Shown: one piece after another, positions 24,994 to 34,955 of the stretch
Position numbering within the stretch: the stretch's first letter is position 1
How the letters are laid out: each line of letters opens with the position of its first letter
DNA from: JALZVT01 sp039029135
Lineage (GTDB): Bacteria; Pseudomonadota; Gammaproteobacteria; Pseudomonadales; Azotimanducaceae
DNA: 64,000 nt
NCBI GenBank assembly: GCA_039029135.1
Contig: JBCCGT010000003.1
Span: 124,001-188,000, forward strand
Direction of reading: 5' to 3'
Program-made: the position numbers and the translations under genes
The notes under the pieces: model-generated
What the model was told of the DNA's origin: nothing
Seen by the model: only the letters and a program-made list of their open reading frames with translations
Databases searched by the model: none

Positions 24994-26137
24994 CGCTTCA
25001 GCAACGACACAGGAAAACTCCGCTAGCGAAGCGGACACCGACACGTTGAGCGTGCTGGTGCCGATCACCGAGCGCTACGACCCGGTCGAAGAGCTGTACT
25101 ACGAGTACAAGCAGGGACTCGAGCAGCTCGCTCGCCCCTACGAGATCATCTTCGTGATCGATGGCGACAGGCCGGATGTGCGCAGCGCGCTCGAGGTGCT
25201 CGGCCACGACGATCCGCATCTCAAGGTCGTTGAGCTGTCTCGTGCCTACGGCGAGGCCACCTGTCTCAACGTCGGCCTCGAGCACGCAAAGGGCGAACTG
25301 ATTCTTACCCTCCCCGGTTTTCGCCAGGTCGACGTTCGCGAACTGCCGAAGCTGCTGCACGCGCTCACTGAGTCCGACATGGTGGTCGCCTGCCGTTTTC
25401 CGCGTGAGGACGGCTTCTTCAATCGTTTGCAGTCGAGGATCTTCAGCTCGGTCGTCAACCGCATCTCGGGGCTGCGGCTCGAGGACGCGGGCTGCACGGT
25501 GCGGCTCTTCTCGAAGCGCGTGATCCGTGAGATCGACCTCTACGGCGACGTCCATCGCTTCATACCACTTCTGGCCTACCGTCACGGCTTCGACGTGACG
25601 GAAGTGCGCGTCGCACAAGCCAAAGCCGATCAGACGCCGCGCGTGTACTCGCCCGGAATCTACCTGCGCCGCGTGCTCGACCTGCTGAACATCTACTTCC
25701 TGGTGCGGTTCACGAAGAAGCCCTTTCGATTCTTCGGGTTCATCGGCGCCGTGCTCGGCATCGTCGGCCTTGCGATTGCAGGCTGGACGGTCTTCGAGCG
25801 TCTCTTCATGGGCGTGCCGCTCTCTGACCGGCCGCTGTTTCTCATCGGTACCGTGCTCTTGATCTTCGGTCTACAGATCACGCTCGTTGGGCTAATCGGC
25901 GAGATCATCATCTTCAGCAGCGCCAAGACCAAGAAAGAGTACGTCATCGATCGCATCTACCAGTTCGGCGGAGCGACTGACGCGTCGCCGAGTGCTGGCG
26001 ACGCCAGCGCCGGATCGCGGGCGACGACTGGGCAGGACGCTCAGGGTTCGAAGGACGAATCGCCCGGGACCGCCGGCGTCGACAACACCGCCACCTCTGA
26101 CCCTGACCGCAGCTCAGAACAGCGGCTAGCCAGATAG
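24986..26137 (+). CDS. GT2-like protein with altered D-x-D motif
   Basis: 383-residue paralogue of the preceding GT2 protein: similar N-terminal fold (SVLVPITERYDP, IFVIDGDRPD), LEDAGCTVRLFSKR and two C-terminal membrane helices (about 250-325). Where the first enzyme has MDGDLQ, this one reads LPGFRQ, so the metal-binding D-x-D is absent. It may be catalytically inactive and work as a partner of the upstream GT2, or bind its donor differently. A hydrophilic tail of about 50 residues rich in Ser, Ala, Gly and Asp follows the last helix. Only 14 bp separate it from the next gene. Confidence 0.82.
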   Translation: MADASATTQENSASEADTDTLSVLVPITERYDPVEELYYEYKQGLEQLARPYEIIFVIDGDRPDVRSALEVLGHDDPHLKVVELSRAYGEATCLNVGLEHAKGELILTLPGFRQVDVRELPKLLHALTESDMVVACRFPREDGFFNRLQSRIFSSVVNRISGLRLEDAGCTVRLFSKRVIREIDLYGDVHRFIPLLAYRHGFDVTEVRVAQAKADQTPRVYSPGIYLRRVLDLLNIYFLVRFTKKPFRFFGFIGAVLGIVGLAIAGWTVFERLFMGVPLSDRPLFLIGTVLLIFGLQITLVGLIGEIIIFSSAKTKKEYVIDRIYQFGGATDASPSAGDASAGSRATTGQDAQGSKDESPGTAGVDNTATSDPDRSSEQRLAR

Positions 26138-26151
26138 GCGCGATCGAGCAT

Positions 26152-28170
26152 ATGCGCCGGGACGTTGCGCCGCTAAGCCTGCTGGCCACCGTTGCGGTGG
26201 CCCTCATCATCCTGCTGGCGATGGTGATTCGTTTTCAGGCGCTCGACACCCTGAGCTTCTACGGCGACGAAGAGACGACCGCGTTCGCTGCCCGCAGCGT
26301 GCTGGATAACGGCTACCCGGCCATGCCATCAGGCATGCACTACCATCGCGCCCCGCTGTACAGCTATATGGCGGCCGCCAGCGCCCAGACCTACGGCGTC
26401 GAGCGCGAGTTTGCCTACCGGCTGCCGGCCTATCTGTTCGGCGTCATGGCGCTGCTGCTGATGTGGTTTGGTAGCTGGCGGCTCTTGGGCTTTGGCGTCG
26501 GCGCACTGGCGGCGGTGCTGTTCGCTACCTCCGAATGGCACGCCGTAACCTCGGGCTACGCCCGGATGTACTCGCCCTATCTCGCGCTGTTTATTTGTGC
26601 CGCCTACTGCTTCGTCGACTGGGTCCGCAATCGGCGGGTCGCGGTCTTACTCTTGGGGCTTGCGTTCTTCGCGCTGTCCGCGTCGTTTCAGATTCTCAGC
26701 GTGTTCGCACTGACGCTCCTGATCCTGCCCTACCTAGCCATGCGCCAGTTCGAACTGAAGCAGTTTGTCGCCGACCTGGGCATCGCACTCGCGCTGCTGC
26801 TGCTCAGCGTTTATCTCGACAGCGTTCTGGTCCAAGAGGCGTACACCAACTTCGCCATTGCGATGGACGGTCAGCAGCGCTCGACGGTGCTCGATAATGT
26901 TGCGATTTTCTGGCTGCCTATAGTCGCGCGCGAGTTTTCGGTTTGGCAGGCCTTCTTGGCGATCGGCGGCCTGTCAATTCTGGTGCTGGCGCTCGGGAAA
27001 CGCATGCCCTGGCGCACGCTGCCTTGGAATCTGGCCGTCTGGTCGCTCGTACTGCTGACCCTCGTGATGTTTGTGCTCGGCCAGGTCTACGCGTTGGCTT
27101 TGTGTCTGTACGGCGTGCTGGTTCTGCTGCACTGCGCCGGCTATCCCCTGCGTGCGCCGCTGATGATCATGCTGATAACCGGCTTAAGCGCCATCGGCGT
27201 GAGCTATCTCATCGACTTCGAGTCCGGGTTCGAGCGTCTGATCGATCCGACCCGCCAGATCGTGTTCCCCTATCTGGCGGCGCTGTTCTTCAAGTATCCG
27301 CTCTTGGTATCGCTTGCGCTGCTCGCGCCTTTCCTGACCAATCCGGAAGACGCCTCGGACTCGCTGGAGCGCAAGACCGCGGTTGTGGTCACGTCCTTTG
27401 CTCTGTTCGTGGTCGCCAACATGCTGGCGTTCGGCGTCATTGGGCAGTGGTTCGAGGATCGCTACATTGTCCACGTCTACCCGTTCCTGATCGTGCTGAC
27501 CGGGTACGCGCTGTTCGGTGTGCTGCAGTGGCTGTGGCAGAGTCTGGCCACGCGCGGCCTGCCCCTCGCGGCCGCCGCCTTCGTCGTTCTCGTCGCCGCG
27601 CTCGCGGCGGCCATGCCGCATCATCTGCTGCAGGGCATGCTGCGCAGCGCGCAGCGCGACCATGGCTTCGAGAACATCGAAAACGGCCGCTACTTTCCAG
27701 ATCATGCGGCAGCTGGGCGCTACGTTGCGGCGCGTCTGCAGCCCGGTGATCGAGTGGTTGCGAGCGACGTGCTGCAACAACGCTGGTATGTGGGTCAGGC
27801 CGATTACTGGCTGCGCTCGCTCACCGACGTGTCGCGCTATATCTATGTCGCGTCCGACGGCAAGGTGCGGGACATCTATGTGCACGCCGAGCACCTCAAC
27901 GAGAATCTGCTGGCTAGCCTGCTCGATGCGCATCCGCGCATCTGGGTGATCCTGTCCTCGATCGACATGGAAGAGGATTGGGCATTCTCTGCCGCCGAGA
28001 ACGCCTTTCTCGAGCGCGTTGCGGCGCGTGGCCGCCTCGAGTTTCGCGGCCGAGACGGCCGCTCGAAAGTCTACCTTGTGGAATCGCTCGCGGGGGCACA
28101 GGCGCGTGCACTTCCCGCCGTACCGGCCGCACGCCCTGCCTCGGCTGCAACTCCGGGTGACAGGCCGTGA
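26152..28170 (+). CDS. GT39/ArnT-like membrane glycosyltransferase
   Basis: 672-residue integral membrane protein with about twelve hydrophobic segments and a C-terminal soluble domain (from about residue 500). The first outer loop carries FYGDEETTAFAAR, an acidic pair typical of GT-C enzymes such as ArnT and PMT, followed by the H-x-R-x-P pattern HYHRAPLYSYM. These enzymes use polyprenyl-phosphate sugars as donors on the periplasmic face. The GT2 pair upstream probably provides that donor. It may decorate the exported polysaccharide or its carrier. The stop overlaps the flippase GTG by 4 bp. Confidence 0.83.
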   Translation: MRRDVAPLSLLATVAVALIILLAMVIRFQALDTLSFYGDEETTAFAARSVLDNGYPAMPSGMHYHRAPLYSYMAAASAQTYGVEREFAYRLPAYLFGVMALLLMWFGSWRLLGFGVGALAAVLFATSEWHAVTSGYARMYSPYLALFICAAYCFVDWVRNRRVAVLLLGLAFFALSASFQILSVFALTLLILPYLAMRQFELKQFVADLGIALALLLLSVYLDSVLVQEAYTNFAIAMDGQQRSTVLDNVAIFWLPIVAREFSVWQAFLAIGGLSILVLALGKRMPWRTLPWNLAVWSLVLLTLVMFVLGQVYALALCLYGVLVLLHCAGYPLRAPLMIMLITGLSAIGVSYLIDFESGFERLIDPTRQIVFPYLAALFFKYPLLVSLALLAPFLTNPEDASDSLERKTAVVVTSFALFVVANMLAFGVIGQWFEDRYIVHVYPFLIVLTGYALFGVLQWLWQSLATRGLPLAAAAFVVLVAALAAAMPHHLLQGMLRSAQRDHGFENIENGRYFPDHAAAGRYVAARLQPGDRVVASDVLQQRWYVGQADYWLRSLTDVSRYIYVASDGKVRDIYVHAEHLNENLLASLLDAHPRIWVILSSIDMEEDWAFSAAENAFLERVAARGRLEFRGRDGRSKVYLVESLAGAQARALPAVPAARPASAATPGDRP

Positions 28171-29696
28171 GCGAGCAGACCGGCGAACAGAGCATGGTTG
28201 GCTATGCGCCCACGTCCACGCGCACGGATTCGGTCGCCCGCAACCTGTTGCTCGCCAACTCGGCCAACTACCTCGAGTACTTCATCGGACTGATCGTCTC
28301 GCTCCTGATTGCCCGCTCGCTCGGACCTTCTGACTACGGCATCTACGTGTTCATGATCTGGATGGTCAGTATCGCCGTCGCGGTGACGAACGAAGGTTTC
28401 AATCTTTCGGTCACCAAGCACGTCGCCGAGGACAGCCAGGACGACAATCGACCCTCCATCAGCCTCATCGTTCAGTTCTTCGAGCGCGCGCACCTGACGC
28501 GGCTGCTGATCTTCATGCTGCCGCTCGCCCTAGCCACCTGGCTGAATAGCGTCGAGCGAGGCACCGCTTTTACCGCGTTCGCCGTGTCTGCGCTCTGCGC
28601 CTGCTTCTTCTTTCGAGCCAGGCACATGCTGCGCGTGTCCACGTTCCGCGGCATGGAGAAGTTCTGGGGTGTCGCTATCGCGCCGTTCGTCATGACGCCG
28701 CTCAATCTGGCGAGCGCCATTGTGCTGTATCTCTGGGGGGCACCGATCTGGGCGTATCTGGTTCAATATCTGGTAATCAGCGCGGGCTTCTATCTGTGCA
28801 CGCGCTTCTTCTTGCTGCGGCGCTCCGGCTACGTCGCGCCGGCGCTCCGGCACGGTCGCTTCATGGGTTACTTCGACAAGGTCGGCGAGTACAACCGCTA
28901 TGTCGGCCCCTCGGCCATTCTCGCGTACATCATGGCATCGCAAACCGAGGTGCTGTTTCTCAATCTGTTCTCAAGCACCGAGGTCGTTGCTTTCTTCAAC
29001 GTCGGTTTCGTGCTGGCCGGCGCGATCGCGACGTTAGTCCCCGGCATTATCAACATGGTGCTGCTGCCGATGGTGTCGCGCTCGATGGCCAAGGGCATCG
29101 ATGTGGTGCGTGGAATCGTCGAACAGACGTTGCGCTACCAGCTCTACCTGAATTTCCTCGTTCTTGGGCCGACCTATCTCTACGCGGAGACGGTTGTCGT
29201 CTTTCTGTTCGGCGAGGAGTATCGCGCGGCTAGCGTGCCTTTCTTCTGGCTGGTCGTGATCTACTGCGGTGCTAACTTTGTGTCCGCCTTCAACAGTTAC
29301 CTGCTAGCCGCCAACGAGCATCGACTGCTGCTAAGAGTATCCATCTGGGGCGCGGTGTTCGGCTTACTGTGCGATCTGGTGCTCGTGTACCTGTTCGATC
29401 TGAGCGGCGCGATCTGGGCGCTCGGGCTCACCATGTTCTGGTACGTCACCGCGCGCATCGTGCCGGCGAATCGTCGTCTGCGCGCGGTGCTGAGACCGCT
29501 GCATCTGCTGCTGACGATTGCCTTTTGCGTGCTGGCAACCGTGCTCGCGGCGACGGCTAGCGCGGGTACCAGCGGGGTCCTCGGTGCCGTGCTCGGCACG
29601 CTGCTGTACGTGCTCGTGTTCAGCGCCTGTTTCTATGTGTCGCCCGTGTTGCCAGCACAGGGTCGCGATTATCTGCGCGGTGTGCTCTCCCGATGA
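28167..29696 (+). CDS. Wzx-like polysaccharide flippase
   Basis: 509-residue membrane protein with about 14 hydrophobic helices and the N-terminal pattern of the polysaccharide transporter family (NLLLANSANYLEYFIGLIVS, then SLGPSDYGIYVFMIW). It should flip the undecaprenyl-linked repeat unit across the inner membrane. GTG start within a GTGA overlap upstream. The stop is in an ATGA overlap with the next glycosyltransferase gene. Confidence 0.88.
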   Translation: MSEQTGEQSMVGYAPTSTRTDSVARNLLLANSANYLEYFIGLIVSLLIARSLGPSDYGIYVFMIWMVSIAVAVTNEGFNLSVTKHVAEDSQDDNRPSISLIVQFFERAHLTRLLIFMLPLALATWLNSVERGTAFTAFAVSALCACFFFRARHMLRVSTFRGMEKFWGVAIAPFVMTPLNLASAIVLYLWGAPIWAYLVQYLVISAGFYLCTRFFLLRRSGYVAPALRHGRFMGYFDKVGEYNRYVGPSAILAYIMASQTEVLFLNLFSSTEVVAFFNVGFVLAGAIATLVPGIINMVLLPMVSRSMAKGIDVVRGIVEQTLRYQLYLNFLVLGPTYLYAETVVVFLFGEEYRAASVPFFWLVVIYCGANFVSAFNSYLLAANEHRLLLRVSIWGAVFGLLCDLVLVYLFDLSGAIWALGLTMFWYVTARIVPANRRLRAVLRPLHLLLTIAFCVLATVLAATASAGTSGVLGAVLGTLLYVLVFSACFYVSPVLPAQGRDYLRGVLSR

Positions 29697-30763
29697 GCGG
29701 CCGTCGCGTCGCCATGGTCGTCTTGAATCTCGAGGTCGGCGGCCTCGAGCGAATCGTTGCAGATCTTGCGCTCTGCCTGCAGCGGCGCGGCAACGAGGTC
29801 TGCGTCGTGGCGCTGCGCGGTGGCGGCCCGATCGGTGAGGCGCTCGTCGATCGCGGGGTCGTTGTCGAGCAGCTCGGCCTCGGCGACGGTCTGCGGCCCG
29901 CAAACTTTCGCGTGGTAGGCGAAGCGCTTGCGCGTCTGCGTCCGGACGTGGTGCACAGCCACGGCGAGGCGGCCTTGTGCTACGTCGGTATACCCGCACG
30001 CCTGCGACGAGACTTTCGCCACGTCCACACGCGGCACGGCTATGAGGATGTGAGTTTTCGCGGCCGGTTGCGCAATCGGCTCGCGCACGGCGGCTGCGAC
30101 GCGGTGGTCTGCGTGTCGGAAGATCTCGCGCGGCACTGTCTGGAAGTCGAACGTGTGCCCGCTGGCCGGCTCTCCACGATCGTCAACGGCGTCGACCTGA
30201 CGCCCTATCGGTGCCTGCCGCTCGCCGAACACCGCGACCGTGCCCCCGTCATCGGACACGTCGCGCGCCTGGTCGAGATCAAGAATCAGCGTCTGTTGCT
30301 GCGCGCCTTCGCGGCTCTGCAGCGTGACTGGCCCGAAGCGAGGCTGGAGATCATCGGCGACGGACCGGAGCGCGCCGCGCTCTGCGTCCTCGCAGGCGAG
30401 CTGGGCGTCACCGACCAGGTGCGGTTTCACGGCGAGGTCAGCGACGTCTGCGCGCGGCTCGCGCCCGCACATCTGTTCTGTCTCAGTTCGGACAGTGAGG
30501 GCACGCCGGTATCGGTGCTGGAGGCGCTGTCCGCGGGTCGACCCGTCGTCAGCACCGACGTGGGTGGCATCCGCGATGTCGTGCCAGAGCGCGGCGGGCG
30601 GCTGGTGCCCGCGGGCGACGCGCGCGCACTTAGCGACGCGCTGCGATCGATCTATGCGGACCCGAGCGACTTTGGCGAGGCGGTTGCGGCCGCGAGATCG
30701 GCGCCGCTAAACGACGTAGAGGCGATGGCAGAAGCCTATCTGCGCGTCTATGAATCCGCGTGA
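29693..30763 (+). CDS. Glycosyltransferase family 4
   Basis: 356-residue GT-B enzyme. The N-terminal acceptor half begins VAMVVLNLEVGGLERIV. The C-terminal half has IGHVARLVEIKNQRLLLRAF, RLEIIGDGPER and the donor-site E-x7-E segment SSDSEGTPVSVLEALSAGRP. It is a cytoplasmic sugar transferase of the EPS pathway. It is the last plus-strand gene of this run and ends flush against the stop of the opposing deacetylase gene, without an intergenic base. Confidence 0.9.
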   Translation: MSGRRVAMVVLNLEVGGLERIVADLALCLQRRGNEVCVVALRGGGPIGEALVDRGVVVEQLGLGDGLRPANFRVVGEALARLRPDVVHSHGEAALCYVGIPARLRRDFRHVHTRHGYEDVSFRGRLRNRLAHGGCDAVVCVSEDLARHCLEVERVPAGRLSTIVNGVDLTPYRCLPLAEHRDRAPVIGHVARLVEIKNQRLLLRAFAALQRDWPEARLEIIGDGPERAALCVLAGELGVTDQVRFHGEVSDVCARLAPAHLFCLSSDSEGTPVSVLEALSAGRPVVSTDVGGIRDVVPERGGRLVPAGDARALSDALRSIYADPSDFGEAVAAARSAPLNDVEAMAEAYLRVYESA

Positions 30764-31777
30764 TCAGTCAATGAGCTCGGGTAGCTGCAGGACCGCTCGA
30801 AACAGCTCGTCGTCGTTTGAATGATGGATTTGAATCCTGCGCATTCGGTGCACGTCGCACAGCGGAAATCGGTTCATGCCGCGCAGCGACGTCAGGCCGA
30901 ACAGGTAGCCGGACTCGATGGCGACGTCCCGCACACGCTCGTCGATCGCGTAGGCCAGACCCTCGGGATAGGCCAGCGTATGGCAGCCACCTCCGAGTCG
31001 CGACTCGACGCTGGCTCTCGATTGCGACATCTCGCGCGCTATGCATTCCCGGTTCGGCAGCTGCGCCAGTATCGGATGCGTGGCCGTGTGCGAACCGATC
31101 TCCATGCCCGCGCGCCGCATCTCGGCGAGTTGGTCCCAGTTCATGGGTATGTGCGGTCGCCGGTCTGCGGCATCGACGCCCAGCGCATCCAGCCCGGCAT
31201 CGATCTCGTTCAGTCGCGCCCGGCGCACGTCGTCGGGCAGGTCCTTCAGCCACTGCAGCATACGTTTCACCGCAATGTCCCGGCTTTCGCCATCCGCGAT
31301 GGCAAGTTCGAATCCGGCGATGTGTACGCGTTCGCCCGCGGGCGTCTTGCGCAGCAGACAGGCCGCACGATCGAACCAGTACATCTCGCTGCTGCCGACC
31401 ATGGTAGTCACGACCGAGAACAGCGCGCTCAGGCCGAACTCGCGCAGGATCGGGAACGCGTTGTCGTAGTTGTCCGCAAAGCCGTCGTCGAAGGTGATGA
31501 TCAGCGGCCTGGCGGGCACGGCGTGCAGCTCGTTGCTCAGGGCATTCAGCTCCGAGAAGCTCAGCACGTCGTAGTTGTCGCGGACGTAGCGCATCTGGCG
31601 CCGAAAGGTGTCCGGGTCGGCGCTGACGTTCTCCGGATCGAACGTGTCTGCCGGTTCGATGACCCGATGATAGGCAAGGATCGGCAGCTCGTGAGCGGCG
31701 AGCCGTCGCGCGCCGTGGAACGCGGCCAGCGCTCGCGAGCGAACGCCGATCCGGCCCAGCGCCCGGCGTATGCCCAT
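30764..31777 (-). CDS. Polysaccharide deacetylase (NodB domain)
   Basis: 337 residues from the ATG at 31777; a GTG at 31852 would add 25 residues. The NodB fold is visible: LAYHRV, the metal motif ITFDDGFADNY with catalytic Asp-Asp, and the H-x3-H site GSHTATHPIL, then LAYPEG. It resembles the deacetylases of exosortase-associated loci. It would remove N-acetyl groups from the polymer or its precursor. No signal peptide is obvious, so the compartment is uncertain. It is transcribed against the surrounding glycosyltransferase genes. Confidence 0.88.
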   Translation of the reverse strand: MGIRRALGRIGVRSRALAAFHGARRLAAHELPILAYHRVIEPADTFDPENVSADPDTFRRQMRYVRDNYDVLSFSELNALSNELHAVPARPLIITFDDGFADNYDNAFPILREFGLSALFSVVTTMVGSSEMYWFDRAACLLRKTPAGERVHIAGFELAIADGESRDIAVKRMLQWLKDLPDDVRRARLNEIDAGLDALGVDAADRRPHIPMNWDQLAEMRRAGMEIGSHTATHPILAQLPNRECIAREMSQSRASVESRLGGGCHTLAYPEGLAYAIDERVRDVAIESGYLFGLTSLRGMNRFPLCDVHRMRRIQIHHSNDDELFRAVLQLPELID

Positions 31778-31989
31778 GCTGCGATATTTCACAAGCGCGC
31801 GCTCTTGTGCTGTTGCGACCGCTGCGCCGTTGTGGCGTCCATCTATGATCACCCTGTGTCAATCAGACGTCTGTCAGGCCAGCAGTGTGCCGCGTGTTGG
31901 CACGCGGCTCTCTGCGCGAGATCACTGACGCTGCGTGCTGCGTGTAATACTCTAGCGCCTGACCTCAGATCAAGTTGTAGCGCACCCCA

Positions 31990-33126
31990 GTGACAGCTCC
32001 TCTGCTCGTGATGCTCTTTCTGGCCGCTGTCGCGCTGGTCGTCTACACCTTTATTGGTTACCCGCTCATTATCGCGCAGTACGCCGGTCCGGAGCGCCCC
32101 CTAACCACCCCCGACGCAGACTTTGCGGTTACCGTCATCATTGCGGTGTACAACGGCGCCGCATCGATAGAGCGCCGCATGAGCGACCTGCTGGCACAGG
32201 ACTATGCGCCGGATCGTCTGTCGATCATCGTCGTCGATGACGGCTCCACCGATGCGACCTGGGCGCTCTTGCAGCAGTATGCGGAAGTGCCCAACGTGCA
32301 GCTATTGCGCGCCGAGCGCAACGCCGGGAAGGCGGCGGCGCTCAACCTCGCACTCGCGCACGCCAAGACCGAGATCGTGTTCATGACCGACGTGCGCCAG
32401 ACCTTTGAGGCCGACGTACTGAAGCGCTTGACGGCGCACTTTACCGATCCCGGTGTGGGTGCCGTGACGGGAAACCTGGTTTTTCGCGACGGCGAGGACG
32501 CCGATCCGCAGGGCGGCTACTGGGATCTCGAAAAGTCGATACGTGAAAACGAAAGCCGCTATCGGTCGACCGTCGGCGTCACCGGCGCCATCTACGCGGC
32601 GCGGCGCGAGCTGATCGAGCCGGTACCCGCGGATCTCATTCTCGATGACGTGCTCATCCCGATGCGCATCGTGCGCCAGGGCTACCGCGTCAAGTTCGAG
32701 GCCAACGCCATTGCCTACGACGACAAGAGCAAGTCGTTAAGCGAGGAATACCACCGCAAGGTGCGCACGCTCGCCGGCAACTGGCAGCTCATCGCGCAGT
32801 CGCCCTGGCTGCTCTCACGGCGCCAGAATCCGATCCTGTTTGAGTTTCTGTCGCACAAGGTACTGCGGCTGCTCGCACCCTGGGCGCTCATCGTGACCAT
32901 GATCTGCGCCTGGCTGCTCAGCGACATTCCCCTGTTTATGGGCATATTCTGGCTGCAGCTCGCGCTTATCGGGCTTGCCGGCATTGGTTTCCTGACCTAC
33001 GCGCTGCGCATCGAGATTCCGCTGGTATCCCAGCTCATGGGTTTCGCTCTGCTAAACGCCGCCGCGATCGTCGGTACGCTGAAGTTTCTATTTGGACGCC
33101 AGCGCGACCTCTGGAAAACTCACTAG
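31990..33126 (+). CDS. Membrane glycosyltransferase family 2
   Basis: 378-residue processive-type GT2. An N-terminal membrane helix is followed by VTVIIAVYNGAASI, IVVDDGSTD, FMTDVRQTF (an altered D-x-D region: T-D-V) and later DDVLIPMRI and a QxxRW-like region around RTLAGNW. Two or three C-terminal hydrophobic helices follow. It probably extends or initiates the polysaccharide at the membrane. GTG start. It is flanked by minus-strand genes on both sides. Confidence 0.85.
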   Translation: MTAPLLVMLFLAAVALVVYTFIGYPLIIAQYAGPERPLTTPDADFAVTVIIAVYNGAASIERRMSDLLAQDYAPDRLSIIVVDDGSTDATWALLQQYAEVPNVQLLRAERNAGKAAALNLALAHAKTEIVFMTDVRQTFEADVLKRLTAHFTDPGVGAVTGNLVFRDGEDADPQGGYWDLEKSIRENESRYRSTVGVTGAIYAARRELIEPVPADLILDDVLIPMRIVRQGYRVKFEANAIAYDDKSKSLSEEYHRKVRTLAGNWQLIAQSPWLLSRRQNPILFEFLSHKVLRLLAPWALIVTMICAWLLSDIPLFMGIFWLQLALIGLAGIGFLTYALRIEIPLVSQLMGFALLNAAAIVGTLKFLFGRQRDLWKTH

Positions 33127-33158
33127 GCCCGTCGAATTCAGTTGTCCGTCGGCATGCG

Positions 33159-34664
33159 CTAGAGAACGAATACCTGGATAGACACGTAGACCACAACGAG
33201 CGCCACGAATGCGCCCAGATAGACCCAGAATGACACCGGCCACCAGTCGATGTCCCGGCGGGTGTGCTGATAGCGCGTCAGCGTGCCCGCAATCAGGCCG
33301 CAGACGAAAAACGTGATCAGCGAATCCGAGCGATCGATGAAGAAGATCGCCACCAGCGTACCGAATATGCTGAGCAGCAGAGCCTTAGCCCGATTGATCT
33401 CGGCTCGCGGTAGCGCGGCCATCAGGCGCTGTGCCGACGTATCCTTGGGTACTGATGGTGCCTTGGCGAGGCCGCGCTGCTTCGCCTGCAGCGCGCTGTT
33501 GCGCGCCCGCTGCTGCAGAGCGTCATCGGCGCGTCCCCTGCTGACGACCAGCTGGTTGCCACGGACCATCTGATAGGCATCGAGCAGCGCACCCAGGACA
33601 ACCCGATTCCAAAGCAGGTAGCCGATCAGGCCGAGCTCGGCCACGATCTCGATCCAGGAGTTGTGCGACACCTTGAAGTGATGCGCCAGGTACTGATCCT
33701 TGCCGACGCCGAAGAAGGGCTCCGCAGCAAACATCTTCATGCCGTTGTACCAGGAATCGATGCGATCGAGCGCAGAGCGATCCAGGCCCGATTCGTTGAG
33801 GCGCGACGGTCCGAGCAGCAGGAACAGCGGTAGCAACACAATGCCTGCAACGATGGCCCTGGAGATACCGAAACGCAGCGCGCCCCAGGCGGCGATGATC
33901 GCAAGCAGACCCAGCACGGTGCCGCGAGAATTGAGAATGTAAACGGTGTACAGACACAGGCAGAGGCACGCGAGGTAAACCAGCTTCGCGAGCGCCGAGC
34001 GGCTGTGCAGCATCAGAAACATGGCCATCGGCACGGACGCGATCAGCGTCATACCGAGATCGTTGGGATCGCCCAGCGTGCCCACGTAGCGCACCTGCCA
34101 GAAGCGCGGGTAGGCGTCCATGCGCTCCCAGGCCTGCATACCCGTCCAGCCGTAGTGCTCGGGATTCAGGTCCATGAGGATGCACTGCACGCTGATGACG
34201 GCCATGCACAGACAAAACACGCCCATCAACGCATCCGAGCGCCGCGCGTCCGTGGCCACCTGGGCGACGACAATGTAAACGAGCGCGATGTTCAGAATGT
34301 AGTTGCGCGTGACCTCCAAGGCGTATTCGGCCGACACCCCCGCGCTTGAGACGAAGTAGACGATACCCAGCAGCACCACGGGCAGCGTCTGCTGCAAACC
34401 GGGCGGCTTGGGCGACATCAGCCAGGCCGCGAGCATCAGCAGTTCCACCGCCGGTATCACGGGCAGATCGAAGTCGATCCAGGTGTACTCCTGGAAGCGG
34501 ATAAGCGCGAGTACGAAGTACGCGGCGAGTGCGGCGAAGGCAACGAAGTTGACTCGCGGCAGCGCGTCGCCCGTCAGCGTGGCGTTTCGCTCGGCGAGTG
34601 CGGCGGCCGCCTCACTGGTTGTGCCGTGAGGCGACGGTGCGGTACGTGGGAAGGCGGTACTCAT
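33159..34664 (-). CDS. O-antigen ligase/polymerase-like protein
   Basis: 501-residue protein with about twelve membrane segments. The periplasmic loop carries the Wzy_C-type signatures ILNSRGTVLGLL and FFGVGKDQYLAHH followed by SHNSWIEIVAELGLIGYLLW. A cytoplasmic loop of about 70 residues (near 370-430) is inserted before the last helices. It probably polymerises lipid-linked repeats or ligates the chain. A good ribosome binding site, GAAGGG, lies just ahead of the ATG on the minus strand. It points away from the Wzz-like gene, sharing a 291-bp upstream region with it. Confidence 0.85.
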   Translation of the reverse strand: MSTAFPRTAPSPHGTTSEAAAALAERNATLTGDALPRVNFVAFAALAAYFVLALIRFQEYTWIDFDLPVIPAVELLMLAAWLMSPKPPGLQQTLPVVLLGIVYFVSSAGVSAEYALEVTRNYILNIALVYIVVAQVATDARRSDALMGVFCLCMAVISVQCILMDLNPEHYGWTGMQAWERMDAYPRFWQVRYVGTLGDPNDLGMTLIASVPMAMFLMLHSRSALAKLVYLACLCLCLYTVYILNSRGTVLGLLAIIAAWGALRFGISRAIVAGIVLLPLFLLLGPSRLNESGLDRSALDRIDSWYNGMKMFAAEPFFGVGKDQYLAHHFKVSHNSWIEIVAELGLIGYLLWNRVVLGALLDAYQMVRGNQLVVSRGRADDALQQRARNSALQAKQRGLAKAPSVPKDTSAQRLMAALPRAEINRAKALLLSIFGTLVAIFFIDRSDSLITFFVCGLIAGTLTRYQHTRRDIDWWPVSFWVYLGAFVALVVVYVSIQVFVL

Positions 34665-34955
34665 GCGAACCCTTCAACTGTCGGTGCGGCATCAACCTTG
34701 CGGATCGGCCGAATCGCCTCCTCCGCCAACGCTGCGCGCGGCGCCATCATAGCGCAGCGAATCCCGCGACAGCCGCGTTGGCATCTCATTCCGCCGAGCC
34801 GCAAGCGACGCAAATCGGCAGTCGCGGCAAAACAAGACGACGAGCACATTTTCGGTGTTCGTCGCGCGCTCGCAATGACAATTTGACGCCTGGACGCGCC
34901 CGCAATGCGGATGCCGTCTGCTATTCTGCGGGCCGCCTCGTTACGGACTCCTGGC

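Noticed and set aside
34883..34927. TTGACG plus TATTCT as a promoter for the Wzz-like gene
   Set aside because: The two boxes are about 33 bp apart, too far for a sigma-70 promoter.
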